From assembly GCA_031254645.1 (NCBI GenBank), contig JAIRUA010000007.1, positions 372,001 through 436,000 of the forward strand: a stretch of 64,000 nucleotides of DNA, given 5' to 3'. A program made the translations under genes and the position numbers. Position 1 is the first letter of the stretch. Every line of letters starts with the position of its first letter. Below are positions 56,765 through 64,000 of the stretch, one piece after another. The stretch comes from Dysgonamonadaceae bacterium. GTDB taxonomy: Bacteria; Bacteroidota; Bacteroidia; Bacteroidales; Dysgonomonadaceae. Under the pieces are notes generated by a model, which was not told the DNA's origin, ran no database searches, and saw only the letters and a list, made by a program, of their open reading frames with translations.

Positions 56765-57376
56765 ATGACAGATACGATTGAAGATAAGATATTTATGAAG
56801 ATGAGACAAAACAGACGTGGAAAAATATTTTTCGCAAATGATTTTGACTCAATCGGCAATTATAAGGCTTCCAGCAAGGCTCTTGAACGATTGGTAAATC
56901 AAGAGAAAATTATGCGTGTGAGCCGAGGGATTTATTGTATTCCTAAAAAAACCGATTTTTATGGAAGTGTTATGTTATCTCACGATGATGTAGTTAAGGC
57001 AATTGTAAAAAGGGATAATGCCAAAATTATTCCTACAGGATTATTTGCTGAAAATATTCTTGGGTTATCAACGCAAGTGCCTATGAAAGTGGTGTATCTG
57101 ACTGACGGAAGTCCTCGAAAACTCAAAATCGGCAATCAATCTGTTATTTTCAAGAAAACTTCCCCAAAAAATTTGGCTTCAAAAGGCAAAATTAGTACTT
57201 TGGCAATTCAGGCTCTGAAATCTATCCGAAAAGACAGGGTTACGGAAGATGAAAAAAGAAAAATTATCGAAGTACTTAAAAAAGAAAATCCACAATATTT
57301 GAAGCACGATATTAAATATGCACCTTTATGGATTCGAGAAATAATGAGTAAGGCATTAATAAATAACGAAATATGA
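56765..57376 (+). CDS. abiEi: AbiEi-family antitoxin (DUF6088 type), copy 3
   Basis: About 203 residues from ATG 56765; the TTG at 56741 lies in the operator. The winged-helix N-terminus has GKIFFANDFDSIGNYKASSK, then EKIMRVSRGIYCIPKK. The core is AKIIPTGLFAENILGLSTQ then PMKVVYLTDGSPRKLKI, the DUF6088/AbiEi signature. It overlaps the toxin start by 4 bases (ATGA). It should autorepress through the perfect inverted repeat just upstream. Confidence 0.88.
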   Translation: MTDTIEDKIFMKMRQNRRGKIFFANDFDSIGNYKASSKALERLVNQEKIMRVSRGIYCIPKKTDFYGSVMLSHDDVVKAIVKRDNAKIIPTGLFAENILGLSTQVPMKVVYLTDGSPRKLKIGNQSVIFKKTSPKNLASKGKISTLAIQALKSIRKDRVTEDEKRKIIEVLKKENPQYLKHDIKYAPLWIREIMSKALINNEI

Positions 57377-58362
57377 ATTGGAGTCAAATACCCGAACTTT
57401 ATAAATTGAAAGTTCTAAAAGATATAAGCAAAACAAAAAACTTCCCACTCTTCATCATCGAAAAAGATTGGTGGGTAGTACAAACCTTGCGCTTAATTTC
57501 TGAAATGGACGTTGCTAAGCACCTTGTTTTCAAAGGTGGAACATCGCTAAGCAAAGCGTGGGGTGTTATAGACCGATTCAGTGAAGATATTGATTTGGCA
57601 CTCGACCGTGAGTTTTTCGGTTTTTCGGGCGATATTAGCAGAACGCAAGTTGGAAAACTGAAAGATGCTTCAAACAAATACATCAGCAATGATTTTTTGA
57701 ATACATTACAAAAAGCATTCGACGATGCAGGTTTTGTTGGCGTAAAATTAATGGTGGTTGATGAAAAAGCACCCGATGACGACCCTGTGAAGATTGCAGT
57801 ACAATATCCGGCTGTTACAGATTATTCGGCTTATATTCAACCGCACGTGTTGTTGGAAATCGGAAGTCGTTCGCTGATGGAGCCATCAAGTTTGCGAACA
57901 TTTCGCTCGATGATTGGCGAATCATTTCCCGAATTTCCTTTCGCTGATGAAGATTTATCTATTAGATGTGTGAACCCTGAACGGACTTTTCTCGAAAAAC
58001 TTTTCTTGCTTCACGAAGAGCATCAACGTCCGATTGAGAAGATGAAAATTAAAGGGAAAAGTCGTCATTTTTACGATATTCATCAAATCTTAAAAACGGA
58101 ATTTGCTGAAAAAGCGATGAATGATAAAGAGTTGTACGCTTCCATAGTAACGCATCGAGAGAAGTTTACAAAACTCGGTAGCGTGGATTACACATCTCAT
58201 TTTCCACCGAACTTGAATCCGATTCCCCGAACAGAATTGTTGTCGGAATGGGAAAGGGATTTTTCTGAGGTGCAAGGACAGATGATTTCGGGCGAAGCGA
58301 TTTCGTTTGATGAATTGATGGTGGAATTGAGAGAATTGGTCAATAGGATAAATATGCTCTAA
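57373..58362 (+). CDS. abiEii: AbiEii-family nucleotidyltransferase toxin, copy 3
   Basis: The 329-residue toxin contains IIEKDWWVVQTLRL, then LVFKGGTSLSKAWGVIDRFS and EDIDLAL (about 51-76), the nucleotidyltransferase GGT/S and DxD motifs. The C-terminal RHFYDIHQIL and the PALWNYL-like region are family-typical. It resembles copy 1 more than copy 2. It is coupled to abiEi by the ATGA overlap. It is followed by a palindromic mini-repeat at 58391. Confidence 0.9.
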   Translation: MNWSQIPELYKLKVLKDISKTKNFPLFIIEKDWWVVQTLRLISEMDVAKHLVFKGGTSLSKAWGVIDRFSEDIDLALDREFFGFSGDISRTQVGKLKDASNKYISNDFLNTLQKAFDDAGFVGVKLMVVDEKAPDDDPVKIAVQYPAVTDYSAYIQPHVLLEIGSRSLMEPSSLRTFRSMIGESFPEFPFADEDLSIRCVNPERTFLEKLFLLHEEHQRPIEKMKIKGKSRHFYDIHQILKTEFAEKAMNDKELYASIVTHREKFTKLGSVDYTSHFPPNLNPIPRTELLSEWERDFSEVQGQMISGEAISFDELMVELRELVNRINML

Positions 58363-58390
58363 ATATTATTTATAGTCAAATGGTAAGATT

Positions 58391-58455
58391 TGTCCACCAA
58401 GTTGGTGGACGATTGAAAATTAAAAATTTGCACTAAGTTTTCGCATTAACGTAAC
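58391..58455. repeat. Intergenic copy of the palindromic mini-repeat
   Basis: TGTCCACCA-AGT-TGGTGGAC (58391-58410) matches the repeats inside the YhcG gene. It is followed by GATTGAAAAT, AAATTTGCAC and AAG, a decayed second unit with the same spacing as in that gene. It lies in a non-coding stretch after the AbiE toxin gene, which shows the repeat is not restricted to YhcG. Confidence 0.65.
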
Positions 58456-58535
58456 AGAAATTACAGTAATGGCGGGTACGTTAATTCTCAAAACACTTAC
58501 TATTGAGAACTAACAGCGATTAAAAACGTAAAGCA

Positions 58536-59174
58536 ATGAAAAATCCCAAACTAAAATTAAAACAGAAAGAGTTGCTAATTATAGCCTCTATTCTTTCCAT
58601 TGCGATAGCAATTTTGGCAGGCAGGGTTGCTGTGTTTTCGGGGCTCAGTAATATTGTAGGTTTTTTCGTTTTTGTAGCGGTTTTACTCATTGCAGTTGCA
58701 ATAATATGGAGTACTCATATTAGGATATATGATTTGATTGTGAAAAGGTTATCCGAAATCTCGTTTTTTCAGAATAGAGTAAGTTGGGATTCAGACGATG
58801 ACGCTATTCTTGAAAGCACACCAGAACAACCGAAGCAAGAGGATAAAGAATTGTCTTTGAAAGATATGATAATGACAGATGACGATAATAAACAAATTCT
58901 CTTAACCAAAATCGACAACTATATCGACAAAGGAGTAAAGGGCAAAAAAATCGCGTTTATGATAATCGCTTTACGAAATTTGGGCTATCTTCTTGATGTT
59001 ACGTCTGATAGGCAATTATTTAATGCCATTCGTCAAGAATTTGATGCCGATATTGGCACAGACAAGGGAATTTACACCTATCTTGACAACAAGACTGCGA
59101 AACACCACCAAGCGGAAATCGACACCTTGACAAACTACTTTTCACTCAATTCATTTCAATCTAATTCAATCTGA
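58536..59174 (+). CDS. Two-helix membrane protein of IME-2
   Basis: The 212-residue protein has two membrane helices near the start (LLIIASILSIAIAILAG and VGFFVFVAVLLIAVAIIW), then a charged cytoplasmic domain with TKIDNYIDKGVKGKKIAFMI and RQEFDADIGTDKGIYTYLDN. It corresponds in position and layout to the protein at 42916. The function is unknown; it is possibly a membrane partner of replication or transfer. Confidence 0.6.
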   Translation: MKNPKLKLKQKELLIIASILSIAIAILAGRVAVFSGLSNIVGFFVFVAVLLIAVAIIWSTHIRIYDLIVKRLSEISFFQNRVSWDSDDDAILESTPEQPKQEDKELSLKDMIMTDDDNKQILLTKIDNYIDKGVKGKKIAFMIIALRNLGYLLDVTSDRQLFNAIRQEFDADIGTDKGIYTYLDNKTAKHHQAEIDTLTNYFSLNSFQSNSI

Positions 59175-59237
59175 TACAAACGTAAGAATGTGAACTTTCG
59201 CTTTTGTTCATTCAAATAAATTCAGCATATTTTTGTG

Positions 59238-59310
59238 GTCGCTTTCCAATATCGGGAGGCGACTTTCTTTTTCTATACGCCTGTCCGAGAAGAAAGTATA
59301 ACCCGACAGG
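59238..59310 (+). terminator. Two hairpins before the IME-2 HTH gene
   Basis: GTCGC/GCGAC (59238-59242, 59259-59263) is followed by a T run and looks like a terminator. A second hairpin CCTGTC/GACAGG (59280-59285, 59305-59310) ends 12 bases before the ATG at 59323 and may regulate the HTH gene. The pair occupies the same place as the 43648 terminator in IME-1. Confidence 0.6.
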
Positions 59311-59322
59311 TATATATGAAAT

Positions 59323-59637
59323 ATGCAAAATTTACTATCCATTATTCAACAAGAAAAAGCCAACATTAAATTAGAAATGAGTGGCGAAGATTTATTGGTA
59401 TTTTCCAACGACCTAATCAATCGAGCAAAATCGGAACTATCAGTCGAAATTGCCGAAGCCCGAAAAGAGCGTTATCTTACTCGCCAAGAGGTAAAAGAAA
59501 TTTGCGGTGTGTGCGATGCCACGCTTTGGCACTGGAACAAAAAAGGCTATTTGAAAACCATAAAGATAGGTAGCAAGGTACGTTACAAAATGTCCGACGT
59601 TCGACAAATTTTGGAAGGAGGCTCAAATGGAAAATAA
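59323..59637 (+). CDS. Helix-turn-helix excisionase-like protein of IME-2
   Basis: The 104-residue protein has the HTH_17/excisionase domain at the C-terminal half (YLTRQEVKEICGVCDATLWH, then WNKKGYLKTIKIGSKVRYK). An N-terminal helical part precedes it. It matches the IME-1 protein at 43756 in motif and position. It overlaps the next gene by 11 bases, so the HTH and primase-helicase are coupled. Confidence 0.8.
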   Translation: MQNLLSIIQQEKANIKLEMSGEDLLVFSNDLINRAKSELSVEIAEARKERYLTRQEVKEICGVCDATLWHWNKKGYLKTIKIGSKVRYKMSDVRQILEGGSNGK

Positions 59638-60817
59638 AGAAAAATTTATCCGTGTCGGTACAACCCTATATAAAATTGTACGCCGTCCGCTTATCAGTGG
59701 CGATTATGTGGAAGAAAAAATCCTTTGGAGTTACGAAACGCTTCGGCAAGATTACGGCAAAAACAATCTGCCCGATATTGAAAAATATGACGGTTTTTGC
59801 ATTATCCCCGACCACGTTGATTACAAACAAGTTCACGGAACATATTTGAATCAATACGAGCCAATAAATCACACACCGAGTATGGGCAACTTTCCGAAAA
59901 TAGAGGGTTTTCTTGCGCATATTTTTGGCGAACAAATCGAATTGGGGTTGGACTACTTACAAATCCTTTACACACGACCCACCCAAATGTTGCCTATTTT
60001 GCTGTTGGTTTCCAACGAGCGAAACACAGGCAAGACTACATTTTTGCGTTTTCTGAAAATGATTTTCGGCAAAAATGCCACGTTCAACACCAACGAAGAT
60101 TTCCGCAGTCAGTTCAATGCAGATTGGGCGCACCGTCTGTTAGTGTTAGTCGATGAACTGCTACTGAACAAAATGGAAGATACCGAAAAAATCAAAAATC
60201 TCTCAACCGCAGGCGATTACAAAATCGAAGCAAAAGGAAAAGACCGCAGGGAAATAGAATTTTTCGCCAAATTCGTACTGTGTTCCAACAATGAGAAAAA
60301 TCCGATTATCATTCCCAAAGAAGAAGTGCGTTTTTGGGTTCGCAAAATCAATCCGATAGAAAAAGACAACATTCATTTGCGGGAACAAATAACAAAGGAA
60401 ATTCCATATTTCCTTAATTTTCTGTTGAATAGAAAACTTTCTACACAAAGCACTTCTCGTATGTGGTTTAGTCCGTCAATGCTCGAAACTTCCGCTTTGC
60501 AGAAAATCAAAAAGTACAACACCAATAAAATTGAAATAGAAATGGCGACATATTGCCTTGATGTGATGGAACGGCTCGGACAGGACAAAATTTCGTGTTG
60601 CTCAAAAGATTTTATCGACGAGTTGCGCAATACAGGGCTTCGAGTGGATATTACCCAAATTCGCAATATTCTGAAAGACAATTGGGGCATTCACTCCGAA
60701 AAGAACGGCGAATATACGTTTTATCATATCACAACAGACGGCGAACTTTTCCCGATGAAGAAGAAAGGACGTTATTTTGAGATAAATCGGGCAACAATAG
60801 ATAAAATTCTGTTGTAA
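59627..60817 (+). CDS. Primase-helicase-type ATPase (DUF5906-like)
   Basis: The 396-residue protein has a superfamily-3-like helicase with Walker A VSNERNTGKTTFLR (about 129-142), Walker B-like RLLVLVDELLL and a sensor FAKFVLCSNNEKNPI, the DUF5906/D5-like layout found in phage and element replication proteins. The N-terminal part may bind DNA. It works with the Toprim primase downstream. IME-1 instead has a DnaC-like loader at this position. Confidence 0.8.
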   Translation: MENKEKFIRVGTTLYKIVRRPLISGDYVEEKILWSYETLRQDYGKNNLPDIEKYDGFCIIPDHVDYKQVHGTYLNQYEPINHTPSMGNFPKIEGFLAHIFGEQIELGLDYLQILYTRPTQMLPILLLVSNERNTGKTTFLRFLKMIFGKNATFNTNEDFRSQFNADWAHRLLVLVDELLLNKMEDTEKIKNLSTAGDYKIEAKGKDRREIEFFAKFVLCSNNEKNPIIIPKEEVRFWVRKINPIEKDNIHLREQITKEIPYFLNFLLNRKLSTQSTSRMWFSPSMLETSALQKIKKYNTNKIEIEMATYCLDVMERLGQDKISCCSKDFIDELRNTGLRVDITQIRNILKDNWGIHSEKNGEYTFYHITTDGELFPMKKKGRYFEINRATIDKILL

Positions 60818-61007
60818 TGTTGCATTTTACACATAAATATATGACACACAGAAAACTAAATAGTACAACAAAAGTACAACAAATTTCAGTTTGTTGCAAA
60901 AACAAACAACGAACAAAATTTTTGTTGTGGCTTTGTTGCGATTGCAATTTATTCTTTCACAAATAATTAAACTCATTTCACAACAAAACAACAAAAAACC
61001 AAACAAT

Positions 61008-61901
61008 ATGACACTTACAGAAACAAAGCAAATCAGCATACGAAAATATCTTCATAATTTGGGTATTTATCCAATAAAAGAATACAGCCACTACGGAATG
61101 TATTACTCCCCTTTTCGCGATGACCGAAACGCAAGTTTCAAAGTCGATTTTAACAAAAATTTTTGGCACGATTTCGGAACAAGTGAGGGCGGAACGCTTA
61201 TCGACCTTGTAATGAAATTAGAAAATTGCTCTTTTCACGAAGCAGTTACAAAATTAGAGCGCAACCTCAACACTTTTTCTTTTCACGGAAATGCGATTCC
61301 CGATGAAAAGAAAAATGATACCCCAACAATCGTTATCCAAAACATTGCACCTATCACGCACCCCAAACTTACTGGGTGGATTCGGCAGCGTAGCGTTGAT
61401 TTGAACGTCGCGCGTTTGTATTGTCGAGAAGTCCACTACCAAAATCAAGCAGGAAACTTTTTCGCGCTCGGCTTTGGAAACGACAAAGGCGGATATGAAT
61501 TAAGCAGTCCACCCAACTTCAAAAGTTGTATTTCGCCGAAAGAGATTACCACCATTCGGGACAATCAAAATATCTGTTTGGTTTTTGAGGGCTTTTGGGA
61601 TTTTTTATCCTACCTCACTTTGCAGAAAATTGAGAAATCGAAACACAATATCGCGGTATTAAATTCGGTCGCCAACGTTCCAAAGGCAATGGATTTTTTG
61701 AAATTGCACAGCGAAATTTACACCTATTTGGACAATGACGATGCAGGAAAAAAGGCAACGGAATTGATAAAATCGAGTGGAATTATTGTACATAATCGTT
61801 CAACAAAATTTGCAGAATACAAAGACTTGAACGATTATTTATGTCAAAAGCCGATACAAAAATCGAATATAAAAAAGAGAAAAACGGGCTTAAAGCAATA
61901 A
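61008..61901 (+). CDS. Toprim-domain DNA primase of IME-2
   Basis: About 297 residues from ATG 61008; upstream codons to 60891 are low-complexity and rejected. It contains YYSPFRDDRNASFKVDFNKN, WHDFGTSEGGTLIDLV, CLVFEGFWDF and TYLDNDDAGKKAT. It is nearly identical to the IME-0 primase from about residue 35 to 270 and differs at both termini. This makes it a module shared by elements with different relaxases. It probably synthesises primers for second-strand synthesis after transfer. Confidence 0.85.
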   Translation: MTLTETKQISIRKYLHNLGIYPIKEYSHYGMYYSPFRDDRNASFKVDFNKNFWHDFGTSEGGTLIDLVMKLENCSFHEAVTKLERNLNTFSFHGNAIPDEKKNDTPTIVIQNIAPITHPKLTGWIRQRSVDLNVARLYCREVHYQNQAGNFFALGFGNDKGGYELSSPPNFKSCISPKEITTIRDNQNICLVFEGFWDFLSYLTLQKIEKSKHNIAVLNSVANVPKAMDFLKLHSEIYTYLDNDDAGKKATELIKSSGIIVHNRSTKFAEYKDLNDYLCQKPIQKSNIKKRKTGLKQ

Positions 61902-61933
61902 TATCGAATCGAGCACCTGCGGTACATTTTTCA

Positions 61934-62003
61934 GCGTAGCAAGTTTATGTTTCGGGAATCCCGAAACCCTGAAAAATCCCGTTGGTCTCATTTCAAAACT
62001 TGC
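61934..62003. other. Candidate oriT of IME-2
   Basis: It is nearly identical to 45172-45240 and includes the palindrome GTTTCGGGA/TCCCGAAAC (61949-61967) and the outer CAAGTTT/AAACTTG arms. It ends 9 bases before the mobC start. The adjacent coding regions are also conserved, but this block is among the best-conserved non-coding stretches in the window. Confidence 0.65.
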
Positions 62004-62011
62004 AGAAAGAT

Positions 62012-62368
62012 ATGGAAACAATAGCAAAAAACAAAAAAGGCGGACGACCAACATTGAAAGATTCTGTGAAGTTGAGTTACCCGATTATTGTCAAACTTTG
62101 CACAAAAGATTTCAACGAACTGAAAGCAAAAGCAAGACAAGCCGGAATGACCCGCACCGAATTTGCTCGATTGGCAATTGTCGGTTGTGAAATTCGTCAG
62201 CGACTCACACCCGAGCAAATGGATTGTATTCGCAAAATTGCAGGAATGGGAAATAACCTCAATCAAATTGCCCGCAAAATAAATGCCGCAGGCTACACCA
62301 ACAACCGAACCGAATACCTCTATTTAGCAGATAAAATTGATAACGAACTCAACAAAATTGACAAATGA
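62012..62368 (+). CDS. mobC: MobC-like relaxosome accessory protein, IME-2
   Basis: The 118-residue protein, nearly identical to the IME-1 copy except for the first 10 residues, starts METIAKNKKGGRPTLKDS. The core AGMTRTEFARLAIVGCEI and RKIAGMGNNLNQIARKINAA is the MobC signature. ATG 62012 is preferred over 61982, which would overlap the oriT. It overlaps mobA by 4 bases. Confidence 0.87.
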   Translation: METIAKNKKGGRPTLKDSVKLSYPIIVKLCTKDFNELKAKARQAGMTRTEFARLAIVGCEIRQRLTPEQMDCIRKIAGMGNNLNQIARKINAAGYTNNRTEYLYLADKIDNELNKIDK

Positions 62369-63267
62369 TAGCAAAAATCGTAAAAGGCAAAAGTTTCAAA
62401 GGTGTTGTGAATTATATTCTTGATAAGGCGAAGCAAACGGAATTATTGGCAACAGAAGGAGTTCGCCACAAAAGTCGCGAATCCATTATCCGCAGTTTCG
62501 TTACTCAAACCGAACTGAATCCGAGAGTAGCAAAAACAGTCGGACATATTTCGTTGGATTTTTCGGCACAGGACAAGGATAAATTGACCAATGCAATAAT
62601 GGTACAAATTGCCAATGAATATCTTAACGCAATGGGTATCAAAAATACACAATATATTATCGCGCGACACCACGACAAAGAACACCCACATATTCACATT
62701 GTTTTCAACAGGATAGATAACAACGGCAAAACTATTTCGGACAAAAACGACCGCTACCAAAGTGAAAGAATTTGCAAAGAATTGACGAAAAAACATAGTC
62801 TTTACTTTGCGCAAGGGAAAGAAAATGTAAAACGCCACCGACTAAAAGAGCCTGACAAAACAAAGTACGAAATTTACGATGCCTTAAAAGTCGCTGTTTC
62901 CAAATGCAAAAGTTGGAAAGAATTGCACAAAGCACTCGAAAAGAACGGTATTACAATAAATTTCAAATACAAAGGTAATACCGATGAAGTTCAGGGAATA
63001 CGGTTTGAAAAGAACGGATATACATTCAACGGTTCAAAAATCGACCGACAATTCAGTTACAGTAAAATTGATTTTCAACTGAAACAGAATGAGAAAGCAC
63101 AGGATTTTCAAGCAAGACAGGAGTACAATCATTCTCAAAATCAATCTTCTGTTTTGAGTGGATTATTTGATTTCCAAACGTCAGGAATGGATTACGACCC
63201 CGATGAAGTCGAATTATTAAAACAGCACAAGTACAAAAAGAAGAAAAAACAAGGATTTAGATTATAA
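62365..63267 (+). CDS. mobA: MOBP-type relaxase, IME-2
   Basis: The 300-residue relaxase has MIAKIVKGKSFKGVVNYILD at the start and ARHHDKEHPHIHIVFNR as the metal-binding motif. It is over 90 percent identical to the IME-1 relaxase by eye, with most changes after GKTISDKNDRY (for example SERICKELTKKHS against SGKICKDLTDKYN). It should act on both oriT copies in the window, so the elements can be co-mobilised or cross-mobilised. Confidence 0.92.
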   Translation: MIAKIVKGKSFKGVVNYILDKAKQTELLATEGVRHKSRESIIRSFVTQTELNPRVAKTVGHISLDFSAQDKDKLTNAIMVQIANEYLNAMGIKNTQYIIARHHDKEHPHIHIVFNRIDNNGKTISDKNDRYQSERICKELTKKHSLYFAQGKENVKRHRLKEPDKTKYEIYDALKVAVSKCKSWKELHKALEKNGITINFKYKGNTDEVQGIRFEKNGYTFNGSKIDRQFSYSKIDFQLKQNEKAQDFQARQEYNHSQNQSSVLSGLFDFQTSGMDYDPDEVELLKQHKYKKKKKQGFRL

Positions 63268-63288
63268 ACGATTAAAAAATAAACATTT

Positions 63289-63831
63289 ATGAGTAATACA
63301 AATAAAATGGACGTTTCAACGGTTTACGAAATGTTTGAAACGATAAAAAGCAAGTTGGATAAACAGAAAAACAATCCTGTTGAACCAATACAAGTTGATT
63401 TATCCGCTGTAAATGCTATGGCAGAACAATTGGAAAGTGTGATTGAGGAAATCAAAAAACCTTCCAAAGTTGAACATTGCCACAAGATTGAAATTCGCAA
63501 TAATTGGTTTTTCTTTTCGTGGATAGCGTTAGTCGCTATTATTTTCGGATTATTTTGGGCTATTGCCAACCAACAACAGACCATTGGACAATACAAGGAT
63601 AACGATTTGAAATACCGCTATATCAAAATGCAAGGGCATACAAATGAGGAAAATCTGTATCGCTTGGAACAGCAATTTCAGCATAGAGATAGCATTAGAA
63701 TTATTCGTAATCGGGTAGAAAGGTTTGAGAATTTGGTGCGTGAACAGGTGGAAAGAATGGAAAGGGCGAGAATAAATGAGGCGGAAGGGGAAAGACTTCA
63801 AAGAGAAGTTGATAATTTGAGGGACAGGTAG
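63289..63831 (+). CDS. MobB-like membrane coiled-coil protein, IME-2
   Basis: The 180-residue homologue of the IME-1 protein shares MFETIKSKLDKQKNN, the KPSKVEHCHKIEIRNNWFFF block, one membrane helix and a coiled coil. The last 40 residues differ from IME-1. It follows mobA by 21 bases and is the last common gene before the cargo slot. Confidence 0.7.
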   Translation: MSNTNKMDVSTVYEMFETIKSKLDKQKNNPVEPIQVDLSAVNAMAEQLESVIEEIKKPSKVEHCHKIEIRNNWFFFSWIALVAIIFGLFWAIANQQQTIGQYKDNDLKYRYIKMQGHTNEENLYRLEQQFQHRDSIRIIRNRVERFENLVREQVERMERARINEAEGERLQREVDNLRDR

Positions 63832-63873
63832 TTTCAAAAGAGGCGAAGTTTAATGCTTTTCTTCTTTTATTGA

Positions 63874-63904
63874 TTGTCAATATGTTCAAAAAGTTGTACC
63901 TTTG
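63874..63904 (+). promoter_or_regulatory. Promoter of the partial cargo gene at the window end
   Basis: TTG (63874-63876) and TACCTTTG (63897-63904) are separated by 20 bases, an exact Bacteroidota promoter layout. The ATG of the next gene is at 63927. Confidence 0.65.
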
Positions 63905-63926
63905 TGAGTTAAAACAAGTATTGAGT

Positions 63927-64000
63927 ATGGCAGACAATAGAAAATATATTCTACTGCAAAACAACTATTCTGTTGCATATACAGAAACTAAATGTTTTGT
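63927..64000 (+). CDS. Cargo gene of IME-2, 3'-partial
   Basis: Only 24 codons are visible: MADNRKYILLQNN, then YSVAYTETKCF. The start is well supported by a promoter 22 bases upstream. It lies in the slot where IME-1 carries its C5-methyltransferase operon, so it probably begins the second cargo of IME-2. The family cannot be told from this fragment. Confidence 0.5.
   Translation, partial: MADNRKYILLQNNYSVAYTETKCF

Larger units (their letters stand above)
55166..64000. mobile_element. Integrative mobilizable element 2 (IME-2), MOBP type, continues past the window
   Basis: The left end is at the 55165 attachment core. The order is full recombinase, AbiE pair, membrane protein, HTH, primase-helicase, Toprim primase, oriT, mobC, mobA, mobB, then the first bases of a cargo gene. 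It parallels IME-1 closely in mobilization genes and gene order but differs in replication genes and cargo. The right end is outside the window. Confidence 0.7.

Noticed and set aside
61254-61448. Minus-strand frame inside the Toprim primase, mirrored at 26299-26613
   Set aside because: It is present in both primase copies only because the primase genes are nearly identical; the complementary strand has clear domain motifs.

Overview
The window looks like a low-GC member of the Bacteroidota, probably order Bacteroidales. Many genes are preceded by the Bacteroidota -7 element TAnnTTTG, sometimes with TTG about 20 bases upstream, and Shine-Dalgarno sequences are not obvious. Protein families typical of the phylum occur, such as a FISUMP domain, AbiE pairs and Mob proteins of Bacteroides-type mobilizable elements. 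I see no rRNA, no complete tRNA, no CRISPR array and no housekeeping operon. Essentially all 64 kb reads as accessory DNA: a run of integrative mobilizable elements (IMEs) stacked end to end and loaded with defence or conflict systems.

Layout. (1) 1-12358 is the right-hand part of an element that begins outside the window. It holds a GTPase conflict operon (partial GAP1-like protein, small membrane protein, P-loop GTPase fused to SH3b, BIG2 and FISUMP domains). After it come an AbiE pair, a giant NACHT/STAND ATPase and a tiny membrane protein. (2) 12359 to about 29620 is a second element: tyrosine recombinase, AbiE pair, a 14-gene minus-strand cargo array (zinc ribbons, tandem phosphatase-like proteins, a broken FtsZ-like gene, an outer-membrane protein, a TPR protein), then a MobV relaxase, primase, RepA-like ATPase and HTH module. 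(3) About 29.8-40.1 kb carries a helicase-primase fusion, a methyltransferase plus PD-(D/E)XK nuclease pair, and a Sir2 gene cluster. (4) About 40.1-55165 is a third element with a 5'-truncated recombinase, a YhcG-type nuclease, replication genes, MobC, a MOBP relaxase and MobB. Its cargo is a five-gene restriction operon: C5-methyltransferase, double-GHKL (MORC-like) ATPase, receiver-domain protein, PD-(D/E)XK protein and Vsr. (5) From 55166 to the end is a fourth element with a full recombinase, AbiE, primases, and a near-identical oriT-mobC-mobA-mobB block, followed by the start of a new cargo gene.

How the parts fit. The elements share modules but mix them. The same Toprim primase is paired with a MobV relaxase in one element and a MOBP relaxase in another, while the two MOBP blocks sit beside different replication genes. 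Two cargo slots recur: next to the integrase (AbiE, AbiE or YhcG), and after mobB. The right end of an element is present twice (5764-5970 plus 12175-12358, and 54778-55165). It is contiguous in the second copy but split in the first by the 6.2-kb AbiE-STAND-membrane block, which therefore looks like an insertion into an element end.

The most interesting candidate systems are three. The STAND ATPase and the adjacent membrane peptide share a short GEKxxY(I/V)E-type motif and may be a receptor and effector pair. The C5-methyltransferase operon may be a restriction system controlled by a phosphorelay. The minus-strand array contains the FtsZ-like remnant and the phosphatase-like pair. All functional statements are read from the sequence and from remembered family motifs; no database search was run.
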